A stretch of DNA of 64,000 nt. It comes from JARRKU01 sp050288425 (GTDB lineage Bacteria > Desulfobacterota > Desulfobacteria > Desulfobacterales > Desulfosarcinaceae). The notes below the pieces were generated by a model. It saw nothing but the letters and a program-made list of their open reading frames with translations, was not told the DNA's origin and did not search any database. Below are positions 9,628 through 18,492 of the stretch, one piece after another. The DNA is taken from positions 1 through 64,000 of the forward strand of contig JBNKDU010000167.1 of the NCBI GenBank assembly GCA_050288425.1, given 5' to 3'. The translations under genes were made by a program, and so were the position numbers. Within the stretch, counting starts at the first letter, position 1. Every line of letters starts with the position of its first letter.

Positions 9628-10782
9628 ATGGCATTCAAATGGTTTAAGAAAAAGAAGAAAGACCCGGAAACCCCTGCGACCCGGGATTCCGCCGGAGACA
9701 ACCTGGCGACGGAACCGGACGTCCGGGAGTCTTCTCCGCCCTCCGTGGAAGATATGGAGCCGGAACACGAACTTCCCGAAGACGAGCCGGACACCGCCGG
9801 CACCGATGTGGAGGAGACACCCACGGAAGACCTGCCGGAAATCCCGGTGGAGGAGGAAGACAAGTCGCCCCCCAAGAAGCGGGGGCTTCTGCAACGACTC
9901 AAGCGGGGGCTTTCCAAGACCCGCGATATCCTGACCACCGATATCGAAGATCTCTTCGGCGGCAAGCACGAAGTGGACGAGGATCTTCTGGAGGAGTTGG
10001 AAGAATTGTTGATTACATCGGACATGGGGGTTCAGACCTCCATGGACCTGATGAAGATCATCAGAAAGAAGGCCGCGAAGATCGGCGGTCCGGACGAATT
10101 GAAGGCGGTGCTCAAAGAGGAGATCCTGAAACTGCTGGAGGGGATTGCCGCCGAGGAACCGGAAAGGGCCGGCCGGCCCCATGTGGTGATGGTCATCGGG
10201 GTGAACGGCGTGGGCAAGACGACCACCATCGGCAAGCTGGCCTCGCGGTGCACCGGGAAGGGGCAGCGGGTGTTGATTGCCGCCGCCGACACCTTCCGTG
10301 CCGCCGCCGTGGAGCAATTGGCCATCTGGGCGGAACGTGCCGGAGCTGATCTGGTCAGGCACAAGGAGAACGCCGATCCGGCCGCCGTGGCCTTCGATGG
10401 CATGGAGGCGGCCATGGCCCGGGAGATGGACACGGTGTTCGTGGATACGGCCGGCCGGCTGCACACCAAGGTCAACCTGATGGAAGAGCTCAAGAAGATT
10501 CAGCGCACCATCGCCAAAAAATGTCCGGACGCTCCCCACGAAGTGCTGCTGGTCCTGGACGCCACCACAGGCCAGAACGCTTTGTCCCAGGCCAAATTAT
10601 TCAACGAGGCCATGGGCATCACCGGCCTGGTCCTGACCAAGCTCGACGGGACGGCCAAGGGAGGGATCGTGATCAGCATCTGTCAATCGCTGAATATTCC
10701 GCTGCACTATATCGGCGTCGGCGAAGGAATCGAAGACCTGCAGCCCTTCGACCCGGTTCAATTCGTCGAGGCTCTCTTCTAG
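9628..10782 (+). CDS. ftsY: Signal recognition particle receptor FtsY
   Basis: The 384-residue SRP GTPase receptor docks Ffh-ribosome complexes at the membrane for co-translational insertion. The N-terminal A domain (about 10-85) is highly acidic and starts with a Lys-rich membrane-proximal patch (KWFKKKKK). The NG domain follows, with G1 GVNGVGKTTT (191-200), DTFRAAA, G3 DTAGR (about 273-277) and G4 TKLDG. The gene is directly downstream of smc. Its TAG stop (10780-10782) overlaps the stop of the convergent acylphosphatase within one CTAG tetranucleotide. Confidence 0.97.
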   Translation: MAFKWFKKKKKDPETPATRDSAGDNLATEPDVRESSPPSVEDMEPEHELPEDEPDTAGTDVEETPTEDLPEIPVEEEDKSPPKKRGLLQRLKRGLSKTRDILTTDIEDLFGGKHEVDEDLLEELEELLITSDMGVQTSMDLMKIIRKKAAKIGGPDELKAVLKEEILKLLEGIAAEEPERAGRPHVVMVIGVNGVGKTTTIGKLASRCTGKGQRVLIAAADTFRAAAVEQLAIWAERAGADLVRHKENADPAAVAFDGMEAAMAREMDTVFVDTAGRLHTKVNLMEELKKIQRTIAKKCPDAPHEVLLVLDATTGQNALSQAKLFNEAMGITGLVLTKLDGTAKGGIVISICQSLNIPLHYIGVGEGIEDLQPFDPVQFVEALF

Positions 10783-11063
10783 TAGGTGATCGAAAAGGTG
10801 CTGTACTCGCCGGTGGGTTCCTGCCATGTGACCCGGACATCGTCGACCTGTGAATGGGGCGATCCTTGGCGACACCAGGCCAGGGCCCGTTCGACCTGGG
10901 CTTTATCGCCTTCGAATACGGCCTCCACCGTTCCCTCCGGCCGGTTGCGGACCCAGCCGCTGATCCCGCCGATGGCCTCTACGGCCCTTTGGGTCTCCAC
11001 CCGGAAGTAGACTCCCTGGACGCGACCGGAGATGATCACGTGCGCTCTGACGGTTGTATCCAT
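10779..11063 (-). CDS. acyP: Acylphosphatase
   Basis: A 94-residue enzyme that hydrolyses acyl-phosphates such as carbamoyl phosphate and 1,3-bisphosphoglycerate. The signature GRVQGVYFR contains the catalytic Arg21, and GWVRN supplies the catalytic Asn40. The ATG at 11063 is chosen because it gives the usual family length; an upstream in-frame start at 11114 would add 17 residues not expected in the family. The gene ends tail-to-tail with ftsY, the two stop codons sharing CTAG. Confidence 0.9.
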   Translation of the reverse strand: MDTTVRAHVIISGRVQGVYFRVETQRAVEAIGGISGWVRNRPEGTVEAVFEGDKAQVERALAWCRQGSPHSQVDDVRVTWQEPTGEYSTFSITY

Positions 11064-11209
11064 GCATACCTGCCTTTCTGCCCATCCCCCGGGACCCCGG
11101 CGCAGGAATGACAACGCCGTTCCTCAATGGATTCTCATCCGATGATCGCCGCAGCGGACCCAAGCTTACTGTTTGACCCGTTTTAGCTGGACACTTCCAA
11201 GGGAATCGG

Positions 11210-13057
11210 TCAGCGGCCGATGAGGAGAAAGTAGTCCGCTTCGGAGACCATGCGAATGCCCAGCCGGGATGCTTTCTCCAGTTTGGCGGCGCCGACGTTG
11301 GTTCCGCACACCAGCAGTTCGGTGGCGCCGCTGACCGCCGATTGCACCCGGGCGCCCATTTTCCGGGCCTGGTCCTCCATTTCCCCCCGGCTGCCGGCCG
11401 CCATCTTGCCGCTGAAAACAATTTTCATGCCGGCGATGGGGCTGTCTCCCTCCGCCGCGTCCCCGCCTGTTTTGGGCGTGGCCAGGATATTGAAATCGAG
11501 CGCCAGCATATGCCGGATCAGGTCCTGGATGGCCGCCACCCCGCGGGGGATGGAGATACTCTTCTCCCTGCCGAACCCCTTGATGCTCTCCAGGGTCGCC
11601 TGGTCGACGTCCAGGACTTCTTCCAAGGCCACATGCTGAAGAATATTGCGGCTGTCGCCCACGCCGAGGTCGGGAATACCGAAGGCCGCAAGAAAGCGCC
11701 AGTCCTCCACCGCCTTGGTGCGGCTGGTGGTCAGGGCGTCCGCCAGGTTGCGCGATTGCACCGGACCGAAACCTGCGGCAACGAAGTCCTCCCGGTCCAT
11801 GGCGTAGATTTTCTCCAGACGGTCATACCCCCGGGCCACCAGTTTCTGGATCGATTTGATGCCGAACCAGTCGGCACTGCCCAGCGTACGGAACCAATGA
11901 CTGATGCGCTGTTCGATCTGCGCCGGGCAGTCCGCGGCACGGCAGCGCAGAAAATCGCCTTTCCAGCGCAACAAGCTCTGGCAGGCGGGACATCGTTCCG
12001 GCACGGTGATGTGCTCCGCCGGTGCGAGCACCTGCTCCAGCTTGGGAATCACCTCCCCGCTGCGGATGATCTCGATTTTCGACCCCGGACCGATCCGGTG
12101 TTTGGTCACCATGCCGGCATGGTGGGCGGTGACGCGGCGGATGGTGGCACCCGAAAGATTGACGGCGGCCACCTCCAGCACCGGCGTCACATTGCCGGTA
12201 CGGCCCACCTGCCACTGGATCGATTCCACCGTCGTCGCGGCGGTCTCCCCCTTCCGTTTCACCGCGATCTGCCATCGGTAGTGGTGGGCCGTCGCGCCCA
12301 GGCGCCGGCGCAACGCCTCGGGAGCCACCGATATCACGGCGCCGTCCAGGGGATAGTCGCTGGCGGCGATCAGGTCGTCCATCAATGCCTCCAGATCCCG
12401 CAGCAGGGTTTCGCCATCCACCCGTTTCGCGGGCAACTGGCGGTAGGGCACGAAATGGACCATACCGGCCGTGAGGGCCTCGGCGGCATCCTCGTTCAGG
12501 GTATCCGATGAGACGATGCCCACCACCATGTTGCGTGGATGCTCGAACTTATCGGCCAGGTGGGATCGAAAGTAGGACTGCACCACCACGATCTCCCCCA
12601 GGCCTTGTCCCCGTCCGCCCTGGGGCACCACGCCTTTGTCGAAGGCGCTGCTGATTTCGTACCCCACCAGACCGTTGCCCCGGCTCGCGAATACCGTGCC
12701 GTCGTCCCGGCCGGCGAGACCGTCCAGCTTGGCCGTCATCTCGAACTGCAAGTCGTCGATGCCCATTTCCCCGGCCTCTTTTTGCGCCTGGGCGACAAAC
12801 CGTTCGAGCCGTTTCAGGTCTTCTGCCTTTTCGAGGTAGACCTTTTCGATGGAAAGCATGGGCTGCGGGTGACGAATCTCCCGGCGGCCGGCGAACCGCT
12901 CCGGTTCCACCGCATGCAGGAAGGGGTGCCGGGGATCGAGTCGCCGCAGCCGCTCCACCAGTTCATCGTACGCCGCGTCGCCGATCAACGGCTCTCCGCT
13001 GCGGTAGGCCTGGTTGTAAGTTTCCAGTTGGGCGACGAGATGGTCGATGTCGTTCAT
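11210..13057 (-). CDS. Divergent NAD-dependent DNA ligase (LigA-like, BRCT)
   Basis: A 615-residue protein with LigA architecture: Ia region, adenylation domain with KLDG (Lys110), GE (Glu155) and a downstream Lys in QIAVKRK, OB fold (QVGRTGNVTPV), four-Cys zinc finger (Cys356, 359, 372, 377), helix-hairpin-helix repeats and a C-terminal BRCT domain from about 530. It departs from textbook LigA: about 55 residues shorter, Ia motif AYRSGEPLIGDAAYD without the usual Tyr-His pair, Thr instead of Glu two residues before the nucleophile Lys, and the NPRN-AAGSLRQLD block changed to HPRNMVVGIVSSD. It may be the main ligase of a divergent lineage or a second paralogue; the window cannot decide. Its ATG overlaps the upstream gene's stop by 4 bp. 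Confidence 0.82.
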   Translation of the reverse strand: MNDIDHLVAQLETYNQAYRSGEPLIGDAAYDELVERLRRLDPRHPFLHAVEPERFAGRREIRHPQPMLSIEKVYLEKAEDLKRLERFVAQAQKEAGEMGIDDLQFEMTAKLDGLAGRDDGTVFASRGNGLVGYEISSAFDKGVVPQGGRGQGLGEIVVVQSYFRSHLADKFEHPRNMVVGIVSSDTLNEDAAEALTAGMVHFVPYRQLPAKRVDGETLLRDLEALMDDLIAASDYPLDGAVISVAPEALRRRLGATAHHYRWQIAVKRKGETAATTVESIQWQVGRTGNVTPVLEVAAVNLSGATIRRVTAHHAGMVTKHRIGPGSKIEIIRSGEVIPKLEQVLAPAEHITVPERCPACQSLLRWKGDFLRCRAADCPAQIEQRISHWFRTLGSADWFGIKSIQKLVARGYDRLEKIYAMDREDFVAAGFGPVQSRNLADALTTSRTKAVEDWRFLAAFGIPDLGVGDSRNILQHVALEEVLDVDQATLESIKGFGREKSISIPRGVAAIQDLIRHMLALDFNILATPKTGGDAAEGDSPIAGMKIVFSGKMAAGSRGEMEDQARKMGARVQSAVSGATELLVCGTNVGAAKLEKASRLGIRMVSEADYFLLIGR

Positions 13058-13308
13058 TGGGGACCGGACAATGCGCTCAACTCTTCTTTCACTTCATCGA
13101 TGATATCATAGAACCACAGCAGATCTTCGATGTTCAAACGACCGGCCTTGACCGGCGCCCGCTCGCTGCCGTCCTTCTTGAGCAGAATGCGCGGCCCGAT
13201 CTGCACCTTGGCCTCGCCCTGGTTGTAGCGCATGATCGAAACCATCAGTCCGGTCTCTTCACAGCGCCATTGTTTCAGCGTCTCATCCAGACTCTTATCG
13301 TAGGGCAT
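13054..13308 (-). CDS. Small PC4-like protein upstream of the ligase
   Basis: An 84-residue protein with a good ribosome site (GGGAGGT). Residues about 34-68 (KVQIGPRILLKKDGSERAP...AGRLNIEDLLWFYDII) resemble the beta-hairpin and helix of PC4/Sub1-type single-stranded DNA-binding domains, which read roughly VDIREYY...DGE..PTKKGISL. This is pattern recognition only. The stop overlaps the ATG of the ligase gene by 4 bp (ATGA), so the two are probably translated together. A DNA-binding partner for the ligase is a plausible but untested role. Confidence 0.75.
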   Translation of the reverse strand: MPYDKSLDETLKQWRCEETGLMVSIMRYNQGEAKVQIGPRILLKKDGSERAPVKAGRLNIEDLLWFYDIIDEVKEELSALSGPQ

Positions 13309-13375
13309 GATACCTCCCTCACCTGTCTTTCCTTTTCGGGTTTACATGCGATACGGCCGTGCCGTATTCCTTCCA

Positions 13376-15448
13376 TCAGGCGGCGATCTTCGAAAAATCG
13401 GCCATGCGCGTAAACAGGGCCGCCAACGTGTTGAGCAATGCCAGCCGGTTGGTCCGTTGGGCCGGATCGTCGGCCATCACCATCACATCTTCGAAAAATC
13501 GGTCCACGGGTTCCCGCAGGGTGGCGATCATCCGCAACGCCTGGGTCGCATCGCCCGCTTCGATGCTCCGGTCCACCTGGACCTTGATTCGTCCATAGGC
13601 GTCGTAAAGCGAATTTTCCGCGTCAGTCGTGAACAGACCGGGGTCCGGTGTCCGCGTGTCATCCACCGTGGTCTTGCGCAGAATGTTCACCACCCGCTTG
13701 AACGCAGAGGCCAGCGGCTCGAAATCCGGCTGCCCCTTGAGGCGTTGCAGGGCGGCGGTACGTTGCCATACATCGGGGATGTTGTCGATGGAGGCGCCGA
13801 TCACGGCGGCCACCACATCCTTGTCGTTGCCCTCCGCGGTCAAGATGCGGGCGACGCGGTTTTCGATGAAGCCGCATACGCTCCCGGCCACGGACATCCG
13901 GTCGTCGTGGTCGTAAGGTCGCAAGCCGGCGTCGACGGCCGCCCGGAGCGAAAATTGCAGCTTATGGGATAGCATGATCTGCACGATGCCGATGCCCTGC
14001 CGGCGCAACGCGTAGGGGTCCGAAGCGCCGGTGGGGGTCAGCCCGACGGAAAAGCAGCCGCAGATGGTGTCCAGCTTGTCGGCGATGGCCAGCAAGGCGC
14101 CGCCGCGCGTCTCCGGCAATGCGCCGCCGGAGAAGACCGGGCGGTAATGCTCCTCGATGGCGGCGGCCACTTCCTGGGTCTCGCCGGCCCGGGAAGCATA
14201 GATCCGCCCCATGATGCCCTGCAGCTTGGCGAACTCCCCCACTACCTGGCTCACCAGGTCGGCCTTGCATAGCTGGGCCGACCGTGCCACGGTCTGCCGG
14301 ATCTCACTGGATTCCGCAGCAGCCAGATGGGCGCCCAATTGCTCCACGCGCCGTACCTTGGCATGCATGCTGCCGAGCTTGGCCTGGAACTGCACCCCCT
14401 TGAGCCGGCCATGCCAGTCGTCCATGGACTCCTTGATATCGCTGTGGAAGAAAAAGCGGGCATCCGACAACCGCGCCCGCAGGACCCGCTCATGGCCCCT
14501 GGACACCAGATCCGGATCCTTGACCCGCGTATTGTTGACGGCCACGAAGCAGGGCAGGAGTCGCTCGTCGGCATCGACGACGGCGAAGTACTTCTGGTGT
14601 TCGCGCATGGACGTAATCAGGATCTCACGGGGCAGTTCGAGAAAATCGTCATCGAACCTTCCGCCGGTGGCGATGGGAATCTCCACCAGGTTGGTTACCG
14701 TATCGAGCAGGTCTTCATCGGGCAGAATCCTTCCGCCCAGGGCCTGTGCGGCGGCTTCGATCTGCTCTCGAACCATGGCCCGCCGGTCGGCGATATCGAC
14801 GATCACCTGGGCATCGCGCAACATGCCGACATAGTCCTGCGCGTGCTGGATTTTGATCCGTTTGCGCTGCATGAACATATGGCCCCAGGTGTAGCGGCCG
14901 CTTTTCAATCTGTCGTCGAGGGCGAAGGGGATCACCGTCTTGCCCAGCAGGGCCGTCACGCTCTGGATGGGGCGCGCGAAGTGGATCTCGAAAGTGGACC
15001 AGCGCATGGTTTTCGGAAACGGAGTCGCCAGAATCACCTCGGGAAGCAGGTGTTGCAGCACCGATTTGCTCGCAGTCCCCTTGTCGGTCACCGTGGCGGC
15101 CAGGTAGCGACCCTTTTCGGTCTCGATCACCTTGAGCCGATGGACGGCAATCCCGACCTTTTCGGCGAACTTGCGGGCCGGAACGGTGGGTTGCCCCAGA
15201 TCGTCGAAGGCGATGCGTTCGGGCGGTCCGGACACCTCTTCGGTTACGGCGCGTTGCCGGGGCGCCACGGCATCGATGATCACCGCGAGGCGGCGGGGCG
15301 TTCCGTGGGTCGTCACCCTGCCATGGTCGATTCTGGCCTTGGCCAACTGGGTGGTGAGGTTGTCGGCCAGGGCTTCCAGGGCCGGTTGAATATAGCCTGC
15401 GGGTATCTCTTCGGTACCGATTTCAAGGAGCAATTGATCCATATCCAC
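13376..15448 (-). CDS. glyS: Glycyl-tRNA synthetase beta subunit
   Basis: A 690-residue beta subunit of the tetrameric bacterial glycyl-tRNA synthetase. It begins with the typical LLLEIGTEEIPAGY. It contains the HD-like middle region (about 330-450) and ends with a DALR-type anticodon-binding domain. It recognises tRNA-Gly and works with the alpha subunit encoded 45 bp upstream. The start has Met at residues 1 and 3, both possible. Confidence 0.97.
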   Translation of the reverse strand: MDMDQLLLEIGTEEIPAGYIQPALEALADNLTTQLAKARIDHGRVTTHGTPRRLAVIIDAVAPRQRAVTEEVSGPPERIAFDDLGQPTVPARKFAEKVGIAVHRLKVIETEKGRYLAATVTDKGTASKSVLQHLLPEVILATPFPKTMRWSTFEIHFARPIQSVTALLGKTVIPFALDDRLKSGRYTWGHMFMQRKRIKIQHAQDYVGMLRDAQVIVDIADRRAMVREQIEAAAQALGGRILPDEDLLDTVTNLVEIPIATGGRFDDDFLELPREILITSMREHQKYFAVVDADERLLPCFVAVNNTRVKDPDLVSRGHERVLRARLSDARFFFHSDIKESMDDWHGRLKGVQFQAKLGSMHAKVRRVEQLGAHLAAAESSEIRQTVARSAQLCKADLVSQVVGEFAKLQGIMGRIYASRAGETQEVAAAIEEHYRPVFSGGALPETRGGALLAIADKLDTICGCFSVGLTPTGASDPYALRRQGIGIVQIMLSHKLQFSLRAAVDAGLRPYDHDDRMSVAGSVCGFIENRVARILTAEGNDKDVVAAVIGASIDNIPDVWQRTAALQRLKGQPDFEPLASAFKRVVNILRKTTVDDTRTPDPGLFTTDAENSLYDAYGRIKVQVDRSIEAGDATQALRMIATLREPVDRFFEDVMVMADDPAQRTNRLALLNTLAALFTRMADFSKIAA

Positions 15449-15493
15449 CTCTATGGGTTCACGGCGGTGCGCCGCACGATGTCATGGGTGCCG

Positions 15494-16363
15494 CTATTGT
15501 TTCAGCAAGGGGAAGCCCATGGCCTCGCGCTGCTGCACGTAGGCCTCCGCGGCTGCGCGGGCCAGGTTGCGAATCCGGCCGATGTAGCCGGTACGCTCGG
15601 TGACGCTGATGGCCCCCCGGGCGTCCAGCAGGTTGAAGGTATGGGAACATTTCAGGCAATACTCGTAGGCCGGCAGCACCAGGTCATCGGCGGCGCAGCG
15701 TTGCGATTCACGCTCGTAGAGGTCAAACAATTGGAGCAGCATCTCCACATCGGCCTTTTCGAAATTGTAGGTCGACTGCTCCACCTCCTGCTGATGGTGG
15801 ACATCCCCATAGGTCAGCGATTCGTTCCACTGCAGGTCGTAGACGTTGTCCACTCCCTGCAGGTACATGGCAATCCGTTCCAGGCCATAGGTCAGTTCCA
15901 CCGGAATGGGTGACAGCTCGATGCTGCCGGCATGCTGAAAATAGGTAAACTGGGTAATCTCCATGCCGTCGAGCCACACTTCCCACCCCAGTCCGGATGC
16001 CCCCAGGGTCGGCGACTCCCAGTCGTCTTCCACGAAACGGATATCATGGGACAGCGGATCGATGCCCAACGCCTTCAACGAGGCCAGGTAGAGTTGCTGG
16101 ATATCGTCGGGAGAGGGCTTCATGATCACTTGATATTGATAATAGTGCTGCAGGCGATTTGGATTTTCACCGTACCGGCCGTCCGTGGGACGGCGGGAGG
16201 GCTGGACATAGGCCACGTGAAAGGGCTCGGGACCGAGCGACCGCAGCACGGTGTGATGATGAAAGGTCCCGGCACCGACCTCCAGGTCACAAGGCTGGAC
16301 CAGGAGGCAACCCTTGCGGGCCCAGAATTTGTGCAAAGCCATGATGACGTCTTGAAAGTGCAT
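15494..16363 (-). CDS. glyQ: Glycyl-tRNA synthetase alpha subunit
   Basis: The 289-residue catalytic subunit that activates glycine. The start MHFQDVIMALHKFWARKGC matches the usual N-terminus of the family and is preceded by GAGG. An upstream in-frame Met at 16456 would add 31 unsupported residues. Class II motifs are seen around QPCDLEVGAGTFHH, AYVQPSRRPTDGRYGENPNR and the glycine-site strand ELSPIPVELTYGLERIAMYLQ. It forms an operon with glyS. Confidence 0.97.
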   Translation of the reverse strand: MHFQDVIMALHKFWARKGCLLVQPCDLEVGAGTFHHHTVLRSLGPEPFHVAYVQPSRRPTDGRYGENPNRLQHYYQYQVIMKPSPDDIQQLYLASLKALGIDPLSHDIRFVEDDWESPTLGASGLGWEVWLDGMEITQFTYFQHAGSIELSPIPVELTYGLERIAMYLQGVDNVYDLQWNESLTYGDVHHQQEVEQSTYNFEKADVEMLLQLFDLYERESQRCAADDLVLPAYEYCLKCSHTFNLLDARGAISVTERTGYIGRIRNLARAAAEAYVQQREAMGFPLLKQ

Positions 16364-16456
16364 CGGATCAACCTCGTATCTGCTTGGCAAAATGGGATTA
16401 CACTGCATGGACACGGTTTTTGGGGCGTCTATAGCACGCGTTTCCGCCGAAAACAA

Positions 16457-17503
16457 TCACAAGAGACCGTCCGTGTCGATCCCCACCGGCAGGAGTCGGG
16501 CGGATGGCTGCGCCGCCAGAATCCGCTCCCACGACGACTTCAACACGGCCAATCGCGTCGACGGTCCCAGCGCCCAGACGCAGCCTCCGCCGCCGGCGCC
16601 GGTGAACCGGGCCGCGCAATCGTTCTCCCGGGCCGCCGTCACCAGCGCCTTGCCGGTCTCGTCCAGCACTTCGGGGGTCAACCGGATGCGCATGTCCGTC
16701 TCCCGGTTCATCGTCTCGATGGCCACGGCCAGGTCATCGGATGCCAGGGCGGCAACGAAATCGTGGCCGCATTGGGCAATCTCCTTCCAGGCCGCCCGCT
16801 CTTGGCCGGTCACGAATTGGCGCACCCAGGTCGAATTGATATCCTTGGATTCATGGGGGGCGCCGCAATAGGCCAGCAAGACCCTGTCCGCCAGTCGCCG
16901 GACATTTTCGGGAGGAAGCAATTCCACGCGGCGATACGGCGCTTGGGCTGGATCGGCCCGCCAATACCAGGCATTGACACCGCCGAACACCGCCGCCAGC
17001 TGATCCTGCAGGCCGCAGGGAACCCCGGCCACGCTCTGTTCGATGGCATGGGCCAACAAGGCCACGCCGCTCCGTCCGGGCATGGGCGCACCGGTGTGGG
17101 CCCGCACCTTGGACAGCGCCCAGATCAGGGCCGCGGCGGCCACCGAAGAACCTCCCAGCGCGCTTCGCGGCGGTGAGGTCGATTCGATATGGATATGCAC
17201 GCCATCGACTTGATAATATGCGCAGACAGCCATCATCAGGCCCAGGGGATGGGCAAAGGGGGCATGGGCCGCTTCGACGTCGAGGCTCTCGAACCCCCGG
17301 GAGCTGATCTTCAGGCGCCCTGCCTTCCAGGGGGCCAGCCGCACATGGGTCCGCATGTCCAGGGCCGCATTGAACGTGCAAGGCTCCAGGTGATGGAGCG
17401 GCAGGAAAAAGGTGCTCAGGTCGAGGGTCCCCCCCATATCGATACGGCAGGGTGCCGATGCCTCGACGGATTCCCGGGCCAGGATTTCCGCATATTCATT
17501 CAT
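16457..17503 (-). CDS. GHMP-family sugar kinase
   Basis: A 348-residue small-molecule kinase. It shows the N-terminal sugar loop APCRIDMGGTLDLSTFF, the GHMP phosphate-binding motif PPRSALGGSSV, and the C-terminal glycine motif FTGAGGGGCVWAL. The pattern is closest to heptose-7-phosphate (HddA-type) and galactokinase-like members; the substrate cannot be read from sequence. The ATG at 17503 has a perfect AGGAGG upstream; the ORF continues 5' over recO but in a frame that is a recO shadow. It sits between recO and glyQ, away from the heptose genes at 56-58 kb. Confidence 0.85.
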   Translation of the reverse strand: MNEYAEILARESVEASAPCRIDMGGTLDLSTFFLPLHHLEPCTFNAALDMRTHVRLAPWKAGRLKISSRGFESLDVEAAHAPFAHPLGLMMAVCAYYQVDGVHIHIESTSPPRSALGGSSVAAAALIWALSKVRAHTGAPMPGRSGVALLAHAIEQSVAGVPCGLQDQLAAVFGGVNAWYWRADPAQAPYRRVELLPPENVRRLADRVLLAYCGAPHESKDINSTWVRQFVTGQERAAWKEIAQCGHDFVAALASDDLAVAIETMNRETDMRIRLTPEVLDETGKALVTAARENDCAARFTGAGGGGCVWALGPSTRLAVLKSSWERILAAQPSARLLPVGIDTDGLL

Positions 17504-17547
17504 GGTGATTCCTCCTGCGACGGCCCCGTGGTATCTCTTGGGCGCGG

Positions 17548-18312
17548 TTACGATCGGATCTGCTGCAGATAGGCGAGGCTCTTGAGCTTGCGTCCCAGAT
17601 GGTAGGGCACGAACGCCTCCAGGAAGGCGGTGGCTTCGGCCATGGTCCGGGCGGAAAATCTCGCCCGTTGCGCTTTTTCCAAGTCGCCATCCGCGATCCA
17701 GAGCAGTTGTTTCAGCGTGCCTTTGGTCAGATGCAGGTGCCCATGTTTTCCCGGAGGGCACCGGTCGCAAACCACCCCGCCCTTGCTCAAATCGACGCAG
17801 AAATCCGTCTGGGTCATGCCATCGATCCGGGATTGACAACAGGAACAGCTCTCTAAAACGGGACGGAACCCTTCGTGGCCGATGAAGCGCATCTGAAAAA
17901 GAATATTCACCAGAGACGCCGGCACGCGGTCGTCGGTCAACGCCCGCAGGACGAAGGCCAAGAGGCCGTAAATATCGGGGCGCACCCGCTCCTCCTCCAT
18001 CCATACGGCCACGCACTCCGACCAGTAACTGGCATAGGCCGTCTTGACGAAATCGGAGCGGACGTCCCCCAGGGCATGCACCAGGGTGGCCTCCTCCAGG
18101 ACGGGCATGCCCTTGCGGCGCCCCTCGCGATAGGTGATCTGCAGGTGGTTAAAGGGTTCCAGGATCCCCGGAAACCGCTTGGTGCTTTTCTTGGCCGCCT
18201 TGGCGATCAGTGTACGCTTTCCCTGATCGCTGGTGAGCAGGGTCACGATGAGGTCGTAGTCGCCGTATTCGCGGCGCCGAAGCACGATCCCCGTGGTGGT
18301 GGCACTGCCCAT
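17548..18312 (-). CDS. recO: DNA repair protein RecO
   Basis: A 254-residue recombination mediator that loads RecA in the RecFOR pathway and anneals SSB-coated strands. The N-terminal OB fold starts with the typical TTGIVLRRREYGDYDLIVTLLTSDQGKRTLIAKAAKK. A zinc-type cluster (CSCC...CDRC) lies near residues 160-190. The gene is 5 bp after a small ORF and 44 bp before the GHMP kinase in a long minus-strand operon. Confidence 0.93.
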   Translation of the reverse strand: MGSATTTGIVLRRREYGDYDLIVTLLTSDQGKRTLIAKAAKKSTKRFPGILEPFNHLQITYREGRRKGMPVLEEATLVHALGDVRSDFVKTAYASYWSECVAVWMEEERVRPDIYGLLAFVLRALTDDRVPASLVNILFQMRFIGHEGFRPVLESCSCCQSRIDGMTQTDFCVDLSKGGVVCDRCPPGKHGHLHLTKGTLKQLLWIADGDLEKAQRARFSARTMAEATAFLEAFVPYHLGRKLKSLAYLQQIRS

Positions 18313-18317
18313 GGGCC

Positions 18318-18449
18318 TCAGGGCTCAACTGAAATGGTGGCAATGGTGAAATAGAAAAAGGCGCTGATGATGTCGATGGAGGTGGTGACGAAAGCGCCCA
18401 CCAGGTGTTTGATGCTGTCTACCAGGATTCTGTTCTGATCGCTGTCCAT
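18318..18449 (-). CDS. Tiny hydrophobic ORF between surA and recO
   Basis: A 43-codon ORF (MDSDQNRILV...SVEP) sits in the gap between surA and recO, ending 5 bp before the recO ATG. Residues about 14-41 (KHLVGAFVTTSIDIISAFFYFTIATIS) are hydrophobic enough for one membrane helix. The ribosome site is weak. Operon position and amphipathic composition support a real small membrane protein, but no family is recognised. Confidence 0.5.
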   Translation of the reverse strand: MDSDQNRILVDSIKHLVGAFVTTSIDIISAFFYFTIATISVEP

Positions 18450-18492
18450 CGGCCGCTATGCTCTCACTGCCGCGAGTCCCCTCCGGCACTTC

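Noticed and set aside
17504..18016. N-terminal 171-codon extension of the GHMP kinase ORF
   Set aside because: Overlaps recO in another frame; kinase homology starts at 17503 where a perfect AGGAGG is found.
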